Of a DNA stretch of 64,000 bases, positions 45,225-54,514 are shown in pieces. A program made the position numbers and the translations under genes. Source of the DNA: Exiguobacterium acetylicum (GTDB lineage Bacteria; Bacillota; Bacilli; Exiguobacteriales; Exiguobacteriaceae); contig NZ_CP082333.1 of assembly GCF_019890935.1 (NCBI RefSeq), forward strand, positions 1,142,001 to 1,206,000, in the 5' to 3' direction. The stretch's first letter is position 1. Each line of letters starts with the position of its first letter. A model generated the notes under the pieces. The model was given only the letters and a program-made list of their open reading frames with translations, did no database searches and had not been told where the DNA came from.

Positions 45225-45403
45225 AGTCTGAACAGTAAAATTTAGCACTTGGTACTAACGACCGATGACAAAGTCAGGATCATTTGCGAAAATAAAGAAG
45301 CTGAAGTAAGGTAGGGACTTACTCTATCTGTCGGAAGTAGACTCGACGGATGGAACGATTAGCGGTAACATAGAGAAGCATAAAAAGAAGAGGGGTCTTA
45401 CTC

Positions 45404-46435
45404 ATGAAAAAAATCGTAACCGTCAGTACGTTAGCGCTTCTCCTTGCAGGATGTAATCCTGGGGATCAACAAGCGGATGATACAACGAAAACGGAACAGA
45501 AATCAGATGAGACAAAACAATCAAACGACGAAACGAAAAAAGAAGACACAGCAAAAGACACGAACAAAGAAGAAACAAACAAAACAGACGAAACAGCAAA
45601 AGACGATACGTCAGAAGAAGCAAAACAAGAAGACAATTCGTCTGATACGGCAACGCAAGAAGATCAAGAATCTTCAGATGAGACGAAAAAAGAAGAAGAA
45701 CAAAAAGACGATACACCAGCTTCAGAGAACAAAACAGAAGACAAAAAAGACGAATCGACGGATAAACCGGATAGTTCATCTCAGGATCCAGAACAAGAGA
45801 AACCGTCGAAGCCAGAAGATGAGACACCAGATGTCGATAAATCAGCAGATGCCAAAGCAGATCTATCACTTGGTAATCTCGTCGTCGTCAATAAGAAATA
45901 CGGCTTACCAATCGACTACAAACCATCGGATCTCGTCGTTCCAGACGTCAGCTTCTCATATTCGGGCGTGCTCGAGCAAAGCTACATGCGGGCGCCAGCT
46001 GCGAAACAGATGGAGAAGATGTTCGCCGCTGCTAAAAAAGAAGGCGTGACATTGAACGCTGTCAGCGGATTCCGTTCAGGCGAACGTCAAAAAGTATTGT
46101 ATAATAATTATGTCGCACGTGATGGCAAGGCAGCTGCTGATCAATATTCAGCGCGCCCTGGTAACAGTGAGCACCAAACAGGTCTTGCTTTTGATATTTC
46201 GGCACCAAGTGTTGGTAACGGATTGACGGCTGCCCTTGGTGATACGAAAGAAGGAAAATGGATTGCGAATAACGCAGCAAAATATGGTTTCATCGTGCGC
46301 TACGATCGTGGCTTCCAATCACGGACAGGCTATACGTATGAGCCATGGCACATTCGTTATGTCGGTGTCGATGCCGCGACACAAATTAAAAATAACGGAC
46401 AGACTCTTGAGGAATATATGAAAGTCGGTCACTAA
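45404..46435 (+). CDS. Lipoprotein D-Ala-D-Ala carboxypeptidase, VanY/M15B family, with long charged linker
   Basis: 343 residues. Type II signal [17 protein letters not shown] (lipobox LLAGC, Cys17). Residues about 25-150 are low-complexity K/D/E/T/S/Q, a flexible spacer across the wall. The catalytic domain (about 160-340) has the M15 zinc ligands in [12 protein letters not shown] (SxHxxGxAxD) and EPWHIRYVG, plus the GFRSGERQ loop. It trims the terminal D-Ala of peptidoglycan stems. No vanR/S or ligase genes are near, so it is a housekeeping enzyme rather than a glycopeptide resistance cassette. Confidence 0.88.
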   Translation: MKKIVTVSTLALLLAGCNPGDQQADDTTKTEQKSDETKQSNDETKKEDTAKDTNKEETNKTDETAKDDTSEEAKQEDNSSDTATQEDQESSDETKKEEEQKDDTPASENKTEDKKDESTDKPDSSSQDPEQEKPSKPEDETPDVDKSADAKADLSLGNLVVVNKKYGLPIDYKPSDLVVPDVSFSYSGVLEQSYMRAPAAKQMEKMFAAAKKEGVTLNAVSGFRSGERQKVLYNNYVARDGKAAADQYSARPGNSEHQTGLAFDISAPSVGNGLTAALGDTKEGKWIANNAAKYGFIVRYDRGFQSRTGYTYEPWHIRYVGVDAATQIKNNGQTLEEYMKVGH

Positions 46436-46452
46436 GAGGTTGGAGGTTGACT

Positions 46453-47067
46453 ATGATTGAAATCATAGGGATTTTAGTTCTTGGCTATCTGCTTGGTTCG
46501 ATACCGTTTGCACTTCTTGTCGGGAAGTGGGGACATGGGATGGATATTCGCCAACATGGTAGCGGGAATCTCGGAACGACGAATACGTTCCGTGTCTTGG
46601 GAAAAAAGGCGGGAATCATCGTCTTGATCGGTGATTTCGGAAAAGGAGCCGTCGCAAGCCTCGTTCCCATCTTGATGGGAGCAGATATACATCCGTTGTT
46701 TGCTGGACTAGCAGCTGTCATCGGTCACATCTATCCGATCTTCGCGAAGTTTAAAGGCGGAAAGGCAGTTGCAACGTCCGGAGGGATGTTGCTCGTGACG
46801 AGCCCTGTTCTGTTCATCTTCCTGCTTGTCTCCTTTTTGACGACACTCCGTCTGAGCCGGATGGTGTCGCTCAGTTCAATCGTGGCGGCAAGTGTTGGAA
46901 TCGTTGTTTCCATCACGATTGGCGTCTTGACGAACGACTGGATCGTTCCGACGTTCTTTACGGTTCTTGCCTTGTTCGTCATCTTCAAGCACCGTGAGAA
47001 CATCCAACGGATTCGCCAAGGAACAGAGTCTAAGATTCCACTCTTTGCAAAGAAACCGTCTGAATGA
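46453..47067 (+). CDS. plsY: Acyl-phosphate:glycerol-3-phosphate acyltransferase PlsY
   Basis: 204 residues from the ATG with GGAGG 6 bases upstream. Five-helix membrane enzyme making lysophosphatidate from acyl-phosphate. The three active-site loops are visible: [22 protein letters not shown] and [21 protein letters not shown]. It starts 17 bases after the VanY-type gene. Full length with the family's basic C-terminus. Confidence 0.94.
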   Translation: MIEIIGILVLGYLLGSIPFALLVGKWGHGMDIRQHGSGNLGTTNTFRVLGKKAGIIVLIGDFGKGAVASLVPILMGADIHPLFAGLAAVIGHIYPIFAKFKGGKAVATSGGMLLVTSPVLFIFLLVSFLTTLRLSRMVSLSSIVAASVGIVVSITIGVLTNDWIVPTFFTVLALFVIFKHRENIQRIRQGTESKIPLFAKKPSE

Positions 47068-47074
47068 GTCGTTA

Positions 47075-47119
47075 AGACGCATCTACATCTCGTTCATTGA
47101 GATGCGGATGCGTCTTTTG
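47075..47119 (+). terminator. Intrinsic terminator of plsY
   Basis: GACGCATC-CATCTC / GAGATG-GATGCGTC with a TTTT tail. Confidence 0.85.
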
Positions 47120-47258
47120 TTTGTGGAAAAAGTCGGATAACGGACGAATTCAACGACATTTCATAGGAACTACACGTTTATTTACATCGGATTTACAAGA
47201 CCTTTACAGACGTTCGATACACTAGAACTAGAACTTGTCTGTGAAGGGGGAAGCGCAC

Positions 47259-48023
47259 GTGTCGTTGTTAGGAGAAGAGCGGAAATCACGCATCATGGAA
47301 TGGCTGGAAGAGGAAGGGAAAGTCATGACGAAGGATTTGATCGAACGTCTCGATGTCTCGGGAGAAACGGTACGACGCTACTTAGAGGAGCTAGAACGGG
47401 AACGTCAGCTAAAACGCGTGTATGGGGGAGCGATTTATCAAGGAGGAAAACGAGAGACACCGATCTCACGTCGGACGGATCAATTGTCTCGCCGTTTAGC
47501 GCGTTATGCGAAAGGATGGCTCAGCGATTATTCCTGTATCTTTCTTGGTCGAGGTGAGCCGGTCGAGCATCTGTTGCCGTATTTAACGGGGAACGCGACG
47601 ATCGTCACGAACTCACTGATGGTCGCCAGTCACTTGGAGCAGTGCCGTAAGACGGGACCGTTCAAAGGTGAAATTCGATTACTCGGTGGGACAGTCGATG
47701 CTTACGGGCAGACGGTCGGAGTCGAAGTCTTGCAGGCGCTCGATGCTTACGCTTTTGATGCTTGTTTTCTATCGTTTGACGGTGCCGAAATCGAGCGTGG
47801 CTTCGTCAGCGATGATATTGAATCCTCACTGATTCAAAAAGCCGTCATCAGCTGTACGAAGGACGTCTATGCCTTTTTGGCAAATGATGAATTCCAAGGC
47901 AATCGTAAATATAAGGTGGCAGAGTTCCGCCGTGCGAAGATCGTTCTCAGTCCAGCCTCCTATCCACCATCGTGGGAGATGAAACTGTTCAACGAACGCG
48001 TGAACTGGATGGTCGTCTCATGA
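47259..48023 (+). CDS. DeoR-family transcriptional regulator
   Basis: 254 residues from GTG with AAGGGGG upstream. N-terminal helix-turn-helix of the DeoR type (EERKSRIMEWLEEEGKVMTKDLIERLDVSGETVRRYLEELE); C-terminal sugar-phosphate sensor domain with YGG at the family's hinge (RVYGGAI). The usual effector-site motif around TNS (IVTNSLMVASHL) is present. Such proteins control sugar operons; here only cutC follows, so the target is open. Confidence 0.85.
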   Translation: MSLLGEERKSRIMEWLEEEGKVMTKDLIERLDVSGETVRRYLEELERERQLKRVYGGAIYQGGKRETPISRRTDQLSRRLARYAKGWLSDYSCIFLGRGEPVEHLLPYLTGNATIVTNSLMVASHLEQCRKTGPFKGEIRLLGGTVDAYGQTVGVEVLQALDAYAFDACFLSFDGAEIERGFVSDDIESSLIQKAVISCTKDVYAFLANDEFQGNRKYKVAEFRRAKIVLSPASYPPSWEMKLFNERVNWMVVS

Positions 48024-48048
48024 TACACTGATGCGGGAGGGATGCATC

Positions 48049-48711
48049 ATGTTAGAAATCATCGCATCGACCGTAGAAGAAGCGGTCGCAGCAGAACAAG
48101 CCGGAGCGGACCGGATCGAGCTCGTTTCCGCATTATCCGAAGGTGGGTTGACGCCGAGCTATGGACTGATTCGTCAAGTCGTCTCGACGGTCGAGATTCC
48201 AGTTCACGTCCTCGTGCGACCGCATAGTAAGTCGTTCGTCTATTCGAAATCAGACGAAGAGACGATCATCACGGATATCGACTTAATCCGTGAACTCGGT
48301 GCTGCCGGGATCGTCGTCGGCTCATTGACCGCAGACGGTCGTGTCGACGAAGGCTTCCTTGGTCGAATCATCAAACATAAAGGGGAACTGTCATTGACGT
48401 TCCACCGGGCGATCGACAGTAGTCGCGATATTCTCGAAGCGGCAGAAGTGCTCGCTGATTTTCCAGAAGTCGACCGGATCTTGACGTCGGGTGGTCAAGC
48501 GACGGCACTAGAAGGTAAAGAGACAATCGCGCGCTTGATCGAGGACCATCCGGACTTGATCATCTTACCAGGTTCCGGGATTACGCTTGAGAATGCGGAA
48601 ACGCTTCTTGAAGCGACGAAGGCATCGGAACTACATGTGGGATCCGCGGTCTTACAAGACGGTATCATTCAAAAAGAACGTGTTGAAGCATTGACGCGAC
48701 TTCTCGGCTAA
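48049..48711 (+). CDS. cutC: CutC family TIM-barrel protein
   Basis: 220 residues from MLEIIAS with GGGAGGG upstream. EIIASTVEEAVAAEQAGADRIELVSALSEGGLTPSYG at the N-terminus, HVLVRP, TFHRAID and ILTSGG strands define CutC (PF03932). Historically linked to copper homeostasis, though this is disputed and its reaction is unknown. Immediately downstream of the DeoR-type regulator (25 bases), suggesting a shared transcript. No copper genes adjoin. Confidence 0.9.
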   Translation: MLEIIASTVEEAVAAEQAGADRIELVSALSEGGLTPSYGLIRQVVSTVEIPVHVLVRPHSKSFVYSKSDEETIITDIDLIRELGAAGIVVGSLTADGRVDEGFLGRIIKHKGELSLTFHRAIDSSRDILEAAEVLADFPEVDRILTSGGQATALEGKETIARLIEDHPDLIILPGSGITLENAETLLEATKASELHVGSAVLQDGIIQKERVEALTRLLG

Positions 48712-48897
48712 TCCTATACCGCACGAATCCATTTTTCGAATCCGATGAGATGAGAGAAATGGATTTTTTTGTATGTCTTCGTGACGGATTTTCGACGATT
48801 CCGTGACGCGCTTGAAAAGCAGAGCGGGATAACTAGGTTTTTCAACGGGACTACGCTAGAATCAAAGATGGAAATAGTGGAAATGAAGGAGTACGAC

Positions 48898-49533
48898 ATG
48901 ATACCAAAACAATTAAAACAAGACGCCCTGGGTACACTAAAAGGACGCTGGCTGGTCGGGCTAAGCATCTCGATCATCTACTTCCTTATCTTTGCGCTTG
49001 CAGCGAGCCGGATGTCCTTTGACCAAGATGACATCGACAGCATGGTCCGTTTCATCGGACTGAACATGGTCGTAACGATCGTCCTTGCTCCGGTGACGGT
49101 CGGACGAACGATTGCTTACTTACGCTTCACACGCGGGGAGTCTGCCGGCATCGGAACGTTATTTGAAGGTTTCTCTTCGTTTCGACGTGCTTTCCGGACG
49201 ATTGCCGCTTACGCGATCGTGACGGTATTGGTCTATGTCGGATCATTTTTGATTTTACCGGCATTGTACTTTTATCTAGCGTATCGCCTCGTTCCGTACA
49301 TTTTGGTCGACCGACCGGAATTGTCGTTTTGGCAAGTACTCGGTGAGAGTCGTCGGATGATGAAAGGGCATAAGCGTGAACTGATCATGCTTTACCTGAG
49401 TTTCATCGGCTGGGGTATCCTCGCACTACTTAGTACTGTGGGGGTCATCTTCTTGACGCCGTATTTCGATACGACGATGGCACACTTCTATGAACGCTTG
49501 AAACCAACACGTCAATCATCCGTCGAGGGATGA
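48898..49533 (+). CDS. DUF975 family membrane protein
   Basis: 211 residues from MIPKQLKQDALGTLKGRW with AAGGAG upstream. Five to six membrane helices and the DUF975 features: a cytosolic N-terminal KGRW helix, GLNMVVTIVLAPVTVGRTIAYLRFTRGE, and SRRMMKGHKRELIMLYLSFIGW near the end. Function unknown. Single gene ending at a bidirectional terminator. Confidence 0.82.
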   Translation: MIPKQLKQDALGTLKGRWLVGLSISIIYFLIFALAASRMSFDQDDIDSMVRFIGLNMVVTIVLAPVTVGRTIAYLRFTRGESAGIGTLFEGFSSFRRAFRTIAAYAIVTVLVYVGSFLILPALYFYLAYRLVPYILVDRPELSFWQVLGESRRMMKGHKRELIMLYLSFIGWGILALLSTVGVIFLTPYFDTTMAHFYERLKPTRQSSVEG

Positions 49534-49536
49534 ACG

Positions 49537-49584
49537 AAAAAAGCCTGTACATTACGTCAGTAGACGTAGCGTGCAGGCTTTTGC
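49537..49584. terminator. Bidirectional terminator
   Basis: AAAAGCCTG-AC-TACGT / ACGTA-GT-CAGGCTTTT with T runs on both strands, between convergent genes. Confidence 0.85.
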
Positions 49585-50466
49585 TCATTCTACCGAAGCG
49601 CGTGAACGTTCGGCGAGCAACAGATAAAGCGCTTGTGTACCGGAATCAGCATGACCCAGCTCAGCAAGTTGTTCATATAAATCCTTCGTCAGTGCAAGAC
49701 CAGGTGTCGCGATGCCCATCTCAGCGCCGCGTTCGAGAGCAAGACGCATATCCTTGATGAAGTGCTTGACGAAGAAACCAGGTGAGTAGTTTTCAGCGAT
49801 GACGCGTGGAATCAAGTTCTCAAGACTCCAGCTACCGGCAGAACCAGATTTGATCGTCTCGATGAACTGCGTCGGATCAATCCCGGACCGCGTGACGAAC
49901 AACAGCATCTCCGCTGTTCCGATCATCGAGCCGGCAATCGCGATTTGGTTCGCGAGTTTCGCTGATTGTCCTTTACCAGGACCACCGAAGAGTGAAATCG
50001 ATTTTCCCATCGCCTCGAATAATGGCTTCGCTTGTACGAAAGCCGCTTCTTCACCACCGACGAGAATAGCGAGTGTCCCGTTCTTCGCGCCGAGGTCACC
50101 ACCTGTGACAGGTGCATCCAGTGCCTGAAGACCGCGTGCTGCCGCTTCCTGCGCGATGCGTTCTGCAAGAGCCGGACTGGATGTCGTCATATCGACCAGG
50201 ATCGTTCCGGGTGACGCATGATCGAGAATTCCGTCTTCAAAGTAGATTTGCTCGACGTCTTGCGGATAACCGACGATTGAGATGACGACGTCGACATCCG
50301 TGACGACGTCTTGAATCGTATCGACGATTTCGACACCATCCGCTTCAAGGACAAGTCCTTTTTCTTTCGTACGATTGTATCCTTTGACTGTAAAACCTGC
50401 CTTGCGCAGATTGCGGACCATGCCTTGTCCCATGACACCTAATCCGATGAAACCGACTGTCTTCAT
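49585..50466 (-). CDS. NAD-dependent beta-hydroxyacid dehydrogenase (YkwC/GarR/MmsB family)
   Basis: 293 residues. The Rossmann start VGFIGLGVMGQGM, the substrate motif DAPVTGGDLGAKNGTLAI, GPGKGQSAKLANQ with the catalytic lysine, and KDMRLAL near the C-terminus define the family. The sequence follows B. subtilis YkwC closely. Substrate may be tartronate semialdehyde, 3-hydroxyisobutyrate or similar. The ATG overlaps the stop of the upstream ABC exporter (ATGA), so they are co-translated. Confidence 0.88.
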   Translation of the reverse strand: MKTVGFIGLGVMGQGMVRNLRKAGFTVKGYNRTKEKGLVLEADGVEIVDTIQDVVTDVDVVISIVGYPQDVEQIYFEDGILDHASPGTILVDMTTSSPALAERIAQEAAARGLQALDAPVTGGDLGAKNGTLAILVGGEEAAFVQAKPLFEAMGKSISLFGGPGKGQSAKLANQIAIAGSMIGTAEMLLFVTRSGIDPTQFIETIKSGSAGSWSLENLIPRVIAENYSPGFFVKHFIKDMRLALERGAEMGIATPGLALTKDLYEQLAELGHADSGTQALYLLLAERSRASVE

Positions 50467-52208
50467 ACGTGATTCCCCCTTGCACGTTCCGTGCCGATGA
50501 ATTGTTGCGTTACGAGCTTATTATACAATGGATTGTCGACGACAAGACGATCATGTGTCCCAATGCCGGAAATCCGACCATCTTCAAGGACGATGATTTG
50601 ATCGGCATGACGAACTGTCGCGAGACGATGGGCGATGACGAACGTCGTCCGTCCGACCATCAATCGTTCGAGTGCTTCCTGAACGACCCGCTCAGACTCA
50701 GAGTCGAGGCTTGACGTGGCTTCATCCAGCAATAGAATTTCCGGGTCTCGGAGGAGTGCACGTGCGATCGCAATCCGTTGGCGTTGACCACCAGACAACT
50801 TGACGCCCCGTTCTCCGATTTCAGTTGCATACCCTTCCGGAAAACGTTCAATGAACGTATCGGCATTCGCCATCCGTGCAGCCTCACGGATTTTGTCTTC
50901 ACTGACGTCTTCTGCAAGACCATAAACGAGATTGTCACGGATCGTTCCTGATAAAACAGGGGAGTCTTGGGCGACATAACCAATCGCTTGGCGCCAAGAC
51001 GATAGCGTCAAATTAGCGATGGATTGATCTCCGAGTCGAATCTGCCCGGACGTCGGTTGATAGAATCGCTCCAGTATCGCGAATAATGTCGTCTTCCCGG
51101 ATCCACTCGGACCGACGATTGCTGTCGTCTTGCCGCGTGGTAACGTAAAGCTGACATCCTGGAGGATCGGTGTTTCATTGTATCCGAATGATAGGTGATC
51201 GACCGTGACGTCCGTAAACGGACGCGGCGCAACAAGCGCTCCGGGTGCTTCCGGTGTCTCATCGAGAAGCTCGATGATTCGCTCTGTCGCCCCGCGAGCC
51301 TTCTGTAACTTCGTGATGAATTCAGTCATCGTCACGAGCGGCGTCATGATTTGGAACAAATAGAGTGAGAAGGCGACGAGTTCCCCCGCCGTGATCTGGT
51401 TCGTCGCGACGCGATAGGCACCAAAGCCGATGATCAAGATCAACATCGTCGTCAAGGTGACGTTAAAGATCGGCAACAAGAGGGCTTGGATTCGTCCTTC
51501 CTTGACGCCATAGCCATAAAGATTCTCGATGCGAGTTTTCCCACGGTCAAGCTCATAGGGTTCTGTTGCCTGTGATTTGACGAGTCGGACTTCGCCGAGC
51601 ATCTCGGCGAAAAAACCAGATAATCCTGCGAGTTCCTTCTGAGTCTCACGGGATATCTTATGCAGCTTCCGCACGAGCGGGATGATGATTAGTAACGTCA
51701 CGGGTACAGCGATGACCATGACGAGTGTCATCTGCCAGTCGAGGAAGAACAGAATCGTGATCGCTCCGATGATCGAGACGAGTGATGTCAGCAGGCGGAC
51801 GAGTTGCTCCGACAGCAATTGCTGGAGTGTCGTAGCGTCACTATTGAGTCGCGAGACGAGCTCACCTGATTTCGTCTCATCATAGAACGGAATCGATAAG
51901 GTCAACAGGTGTTTCCATAGGAGTGTCCGTAAATTAGCGACGATCCGTTGACCGACGATCTGTAACCAATAGATCGATAAGGCATTCGCGACGACTTGGA
52001 CGACGAAGACGATCACGAACAAACTGATCAGCTGCGGAGTCAGTCGATCGACTGTAAAACCGTCAATCAACGTCTTTAAGAACCAAGGAATGGCGAGGGC
52101 AGCCAGCGCTTGGATGACGGAGACGGAAACGGCAGCGGATAATAATCCGACCGGGGGTTTCGTTTTTTTCAATAACAGGTAAAAAGATTGGAACGTCGCA
52201 GCGTTCAT
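50463..52208 (-). CDS. Homodimeric-type ABC multidrug exporter (BmrA/LmrA-like)
   Basis: 581 residues from MNAATFQSF. Six-helix exporter domain (about 1-320) and NBD with Walker A GPSGSGKTT, signature LSGGQRQR and Walker B LLLDEATSSLDSES, all canonical, so one gene suffices for a homodimer. Likely exports drugs or lipids. It is translationally coupled to the downstream dehydrogenase by a 4-base overlap, an uncommon pairing. The longer upstream ORF extension lacks a start signal. Confidence 0.87.
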   Translation of the reverse strand: MNAATFQSFYLLLKKTKPPVGLLSAAVSVSVIQALAALAIPWFLKTLIDGFTVDRLTPQLISLFVIVFVVQVVANALSIYWLQIVGQRIVANLRTLLWKHLLTLSIPFYDETKSGELVSRLNSDATTLQQLLSEQLVRLLTSLVSIIGAITILFFLDWQMTLVMVIAVPVTLLIIIPLVRKLHKISRETQKELAGLSGFFAEMLGEVRLVKSQATEPYELDRGKTRIENLYGYGVKEGRIQALLLPIFNVTLTTMLILIIGFGAYRVATNQITAGELVAFSLYLFQIMTPLVTMTEFITKLQKARGATERIIELLDETPEAPGALVAPRPFTDVTVDHLSFGYNETPILQDVSFTLPRGKTTAIVGPSGSGKTTLFAILERFYQPTSGQIRLGDQSIANLTLSSWRQAIGYVAQDSPVLSGTIRDNLVYGLAEDVSEDKIREAARMANADTFIERFPEGYATEIGERGVKLSGGQRQRIAIARALLRDPEILLLDEATSSLDSESERVVQEALERLMVGRTTFVIAHRLATVRHADQIIVLEDGRISGIGTHDRLVVDNPLYNKLVTQQFIGTERARGNHV

Positions 52209-52332
52209 TTCAACACATCCTCTCTTTTCCATTGTCCGAAAGAACGAAGAAACGGTCAAATGGGAAACGCGACTTGACAAGAAATCTTTTGGTTTGTGAC
52301 ACTGATAGTGGAACCAACAAGGGAGGATGCAG

Positions 52333-52764
52333 ATGTCTATTTTCGTAGATGCGGACGGATGTCCCGTTGTCGACCTCGTCATTCGACACCGACAGGGACG
52401 TGACGTCTTTTTAGTTTGTGATACAGCACACCAGATGATGCGGGAGGGGGCGACGACAATCACGGTCGGACAAGGACCAGATGCCGTCGATTACGCGATC
52501 GTCAATCGGATGAAACGCGGCGATCTCGTCGTGACGCAAGACTACGGTCTAGCAGCACTCGTCTTAGCACGAGGAGGACTCGCGATCGACCAAAACGGTC
52601 GTCAGTTCACGAACGAGAATATCGATCTATTGCTTCATACACGCCATGTCGGACAACAAATCCGACGAGCGGGTGGACGGACGAAAGGACCGAAAAAACG
52701 GACGCGCGATGCGGACCGGGCATTTGAAGAGGCATTTCGTGCATTAGTGCAAACCAGCATATAA
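52333..52764 (+). CDS. UPF0178 (YaiI/YqxD) family protein
   Basis: 143 residues from the ATG at 52333, with GGGAGG 6 bases upstream. Begins MSIFVDADGCPVVDLV and continues VTQDYGLAALVLARGG and NENIDLLLHTRHVGQQIRRAGGR, the UPF0178 signature; PIN-like fold with conserved aspartates, possibly a nuclease. Substrate unknown. Divergent from the ABC exporter. Confidence 0.9.
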   Translation: MSIFVDADGCPVVDLVIRHRQGRDVFLVCDTAHQMMREGATTITVGQGPDAVDYAIVNRMKRGDLVVTQDYGLAALVLARGGLAIDQNGRQFTNENIDLLLHTRHVGQQIRRAGGRTKGPKKRTRDADRAFEEAFRALVQTSI

Positions 52765-52847
52765 GGAAGACAGTACTCGAACTGTCGATCAAATAGGGAC
52801 CATGCTATAATTTGTAACAGGAATGCATTCAGAAAGGAGGATACACG

Positions 52848-54482
52848 TTGAAACGAATCTTACGCGACCACTCGAAGGACCGTCCTTACCGATTGCGCCA
52901 AGGAACGGTTCCGGCATCAGCTGATGCACGACTCACATCACTCGATCAACGTGAAATCAATCGATTACAACAGAATTTACGAGAAGTCGAACTGAAATTG
53001 AAGCAACGCAATGAAATCATGGAAGCGTTAGCGACACAAAATGTCGAAGCGGCCTGTGAGACCGTCCTGACGATCTTGTTGCAACTGCTCGATGTAAAAG
53101 AAGGTGCTATCCTCTTGTACCGTCGCGAACAGTTGAATCATTTCGTCGCGCAAGGCATCGACGAGATGGAGTTGATTGAAAAAGATCTCGATCAATATTC
53201 AGTCTTACGTCGGGCGTTCGTCATGCGTAAATCAGTTCAATTACCGATTGGCGATCAGTTCGAATCGGCGATCCCCGTCCAATCTCCAAGTAATGGACAA
53301 GTCGTCGGGTTACTTTATATTCGTCATGCTTTTCCTCAGTTCAATCTAGAGCAAGTCGGGGACTTACTTGATCTATCACGAAAACTCGGAATGACGCTTG
53401 AGCGCCATCTCCTGTTTCATCAGATGGAGCATGAAAAAATCAAGACGTATCAGCTACTCGACTCGATTCGGGAAGCTGTCCTATACATCGAGAGTAGTGG
53501 GGAACAAATCTATGCGAACCAAGCCTTGTTGAACATGTTTCCACCGAAGCTCGTCAATCAGGCGCAAGGATTCCGCCACGCCTACGAACGGGCGACGTCG
53601 CTGTTTGAACATGTCGATCAGCCAGACGCACTCCATGACTACATCGGTCAACTGATGAATGGAGATATTCCGGGAGAAACGATCGAACTATCAGCGTTTC
53701 GGGGGAACTTGCTCCTCAGTGCTTACGCCGAGCGGATTGCGATCGCAAACGTCGAGTGGGGTATGATGCTCGTCTTACGTGACGTGACGAAAGATAAGGA
53801 ACTTGATCTCAAGCAGGCAGAATTCGTCTCGATCGTGTCGCACGAGTTGCGGACACCGCTCTCTTCCATCATGGGCTTCACGGAATTATTGATGAAACGA
53901 GAAGTCGATCCGAAGCGGCAAAAGCGGTATTTGCAGACGATTCATTCCGAAACCGTTCGTTTGGCGGAATTGATCAATGACATCCTGGAAATTCAAAAAG
54001 GGGAAGATTCGACGCACGGCACGCAAAAAGAACCGCTTGATGTGAAACAATTGATATTCGAGATGAAACCGATGTTTGAACTCGCGAGTCGCGCGCATCG
54101 CATCAGCGTCCAGTTCGATCCAGGCTCCTATACGATTTCAGCAAGCAGTGAAAAGATGAAACAGCTGTTCACGAACTTAATCATGAACGCGATTAAATAT
54201 TCGCCTGAAGGTGGGGCAATCCGGATCAAAGGGTCAAACCAGTCGGATCAATTACGAATTGAGATATCGGACGAAGGGCTGGGGATTCCAGAAAAAGCGC
54301 TCCCTTACATCTTTGATAAGTTTTACCGAGCAGATAACTCAGATACACGTAAAATCGGTGGAACCGGCTTAGGGCTCGCGATTTGTCGGATGATCGTGCT
54401 CGATCATGGGGGAGCGATTTCCGTCCAATCGACGGAAGGAGAGGGCAGTACTTTCATCATTCAACTCCCGCTCGACACATGA
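52848..54482 (+). CDS. Orphan sensor histidine kinase (coiled coil, GAF-like, PAS-like, HisKA, HATPase)
   Basis: 544 residues from TTG with AAAGGAGG 7 bases upstream. No membrane segment, so a cytosolic sensor. Coiled coil (about 25-60), GAF-like (60-190), PAS-like (200-310), HisKA with His332 in SIVSHELRTPLSSIMGFTE, then ATPase boxes N (LFTNLIMNAIKYSPEGG), G1 (DEGLGIP), F (IFDKFYRAD) and G2 (GGTGLGLAI). No response regulator is next to it. Instead a GAF-GGDEF-EAL protein starts 32 bases downstream, so the two probably act together. Confidence 0.87.
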   Translation: MKRILRDHSKDRPYRLRQGTVPASADARLTSLDQREINRLQQNLREVELKLKQRNEIMEALATQNVEAACETVLTILLQLLDVKEGAILLYRREQLNHFVAQGIDEMELIEKDLDQYSVLRRAFVMRKSVQLPIGDQFESAIPVQSPSNGQVVGLLYIRHAFPQFNLEQVGDLLDLSRKLGMTLERHLLFHQMEHEKIKTYQLLDSIREAVLYIESSGEQIYANQALLNMFPPKLVNQAQGFRHAYERATSLFEHVDQPDALHDYIGQLMNGDIPGETIELSAFRGNLLLSAYAERIAIANVEWGMMLVLRDVTKDKELDLKQAEFVSIVSHELRTPLSSIMGFTELLMKREVDPKRQKRYLQTIHSETVRLAELINDILEIQKGEDSTHGTQKEPLDVKQLIFEMKPMFELASRAHRISVQFDPGSYTISASSEKMKQLFTNLIMNAIKYSPEGGAIRIKGSNQSDQLRIEISDEGLGIPEKALPYIFDKFYRADNSDTRKIGGTGLGLAICRMIVLDHGGAISVQSTEGEGSTFIIQLPLDT

Positions 54483-54514
54483 CCGACAATCGACTGAGAA
54501 AGGAGGAAGACACG

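Noticed and set aside
45404-46435. VanY-type gene as part of a glycopeptide resistance cluster
   Set aside because: No vanR, vanS, vanH or D-Ala-D-Lac ligase is nearby; M15B lipoproteins are normal chromosomal enzymes.
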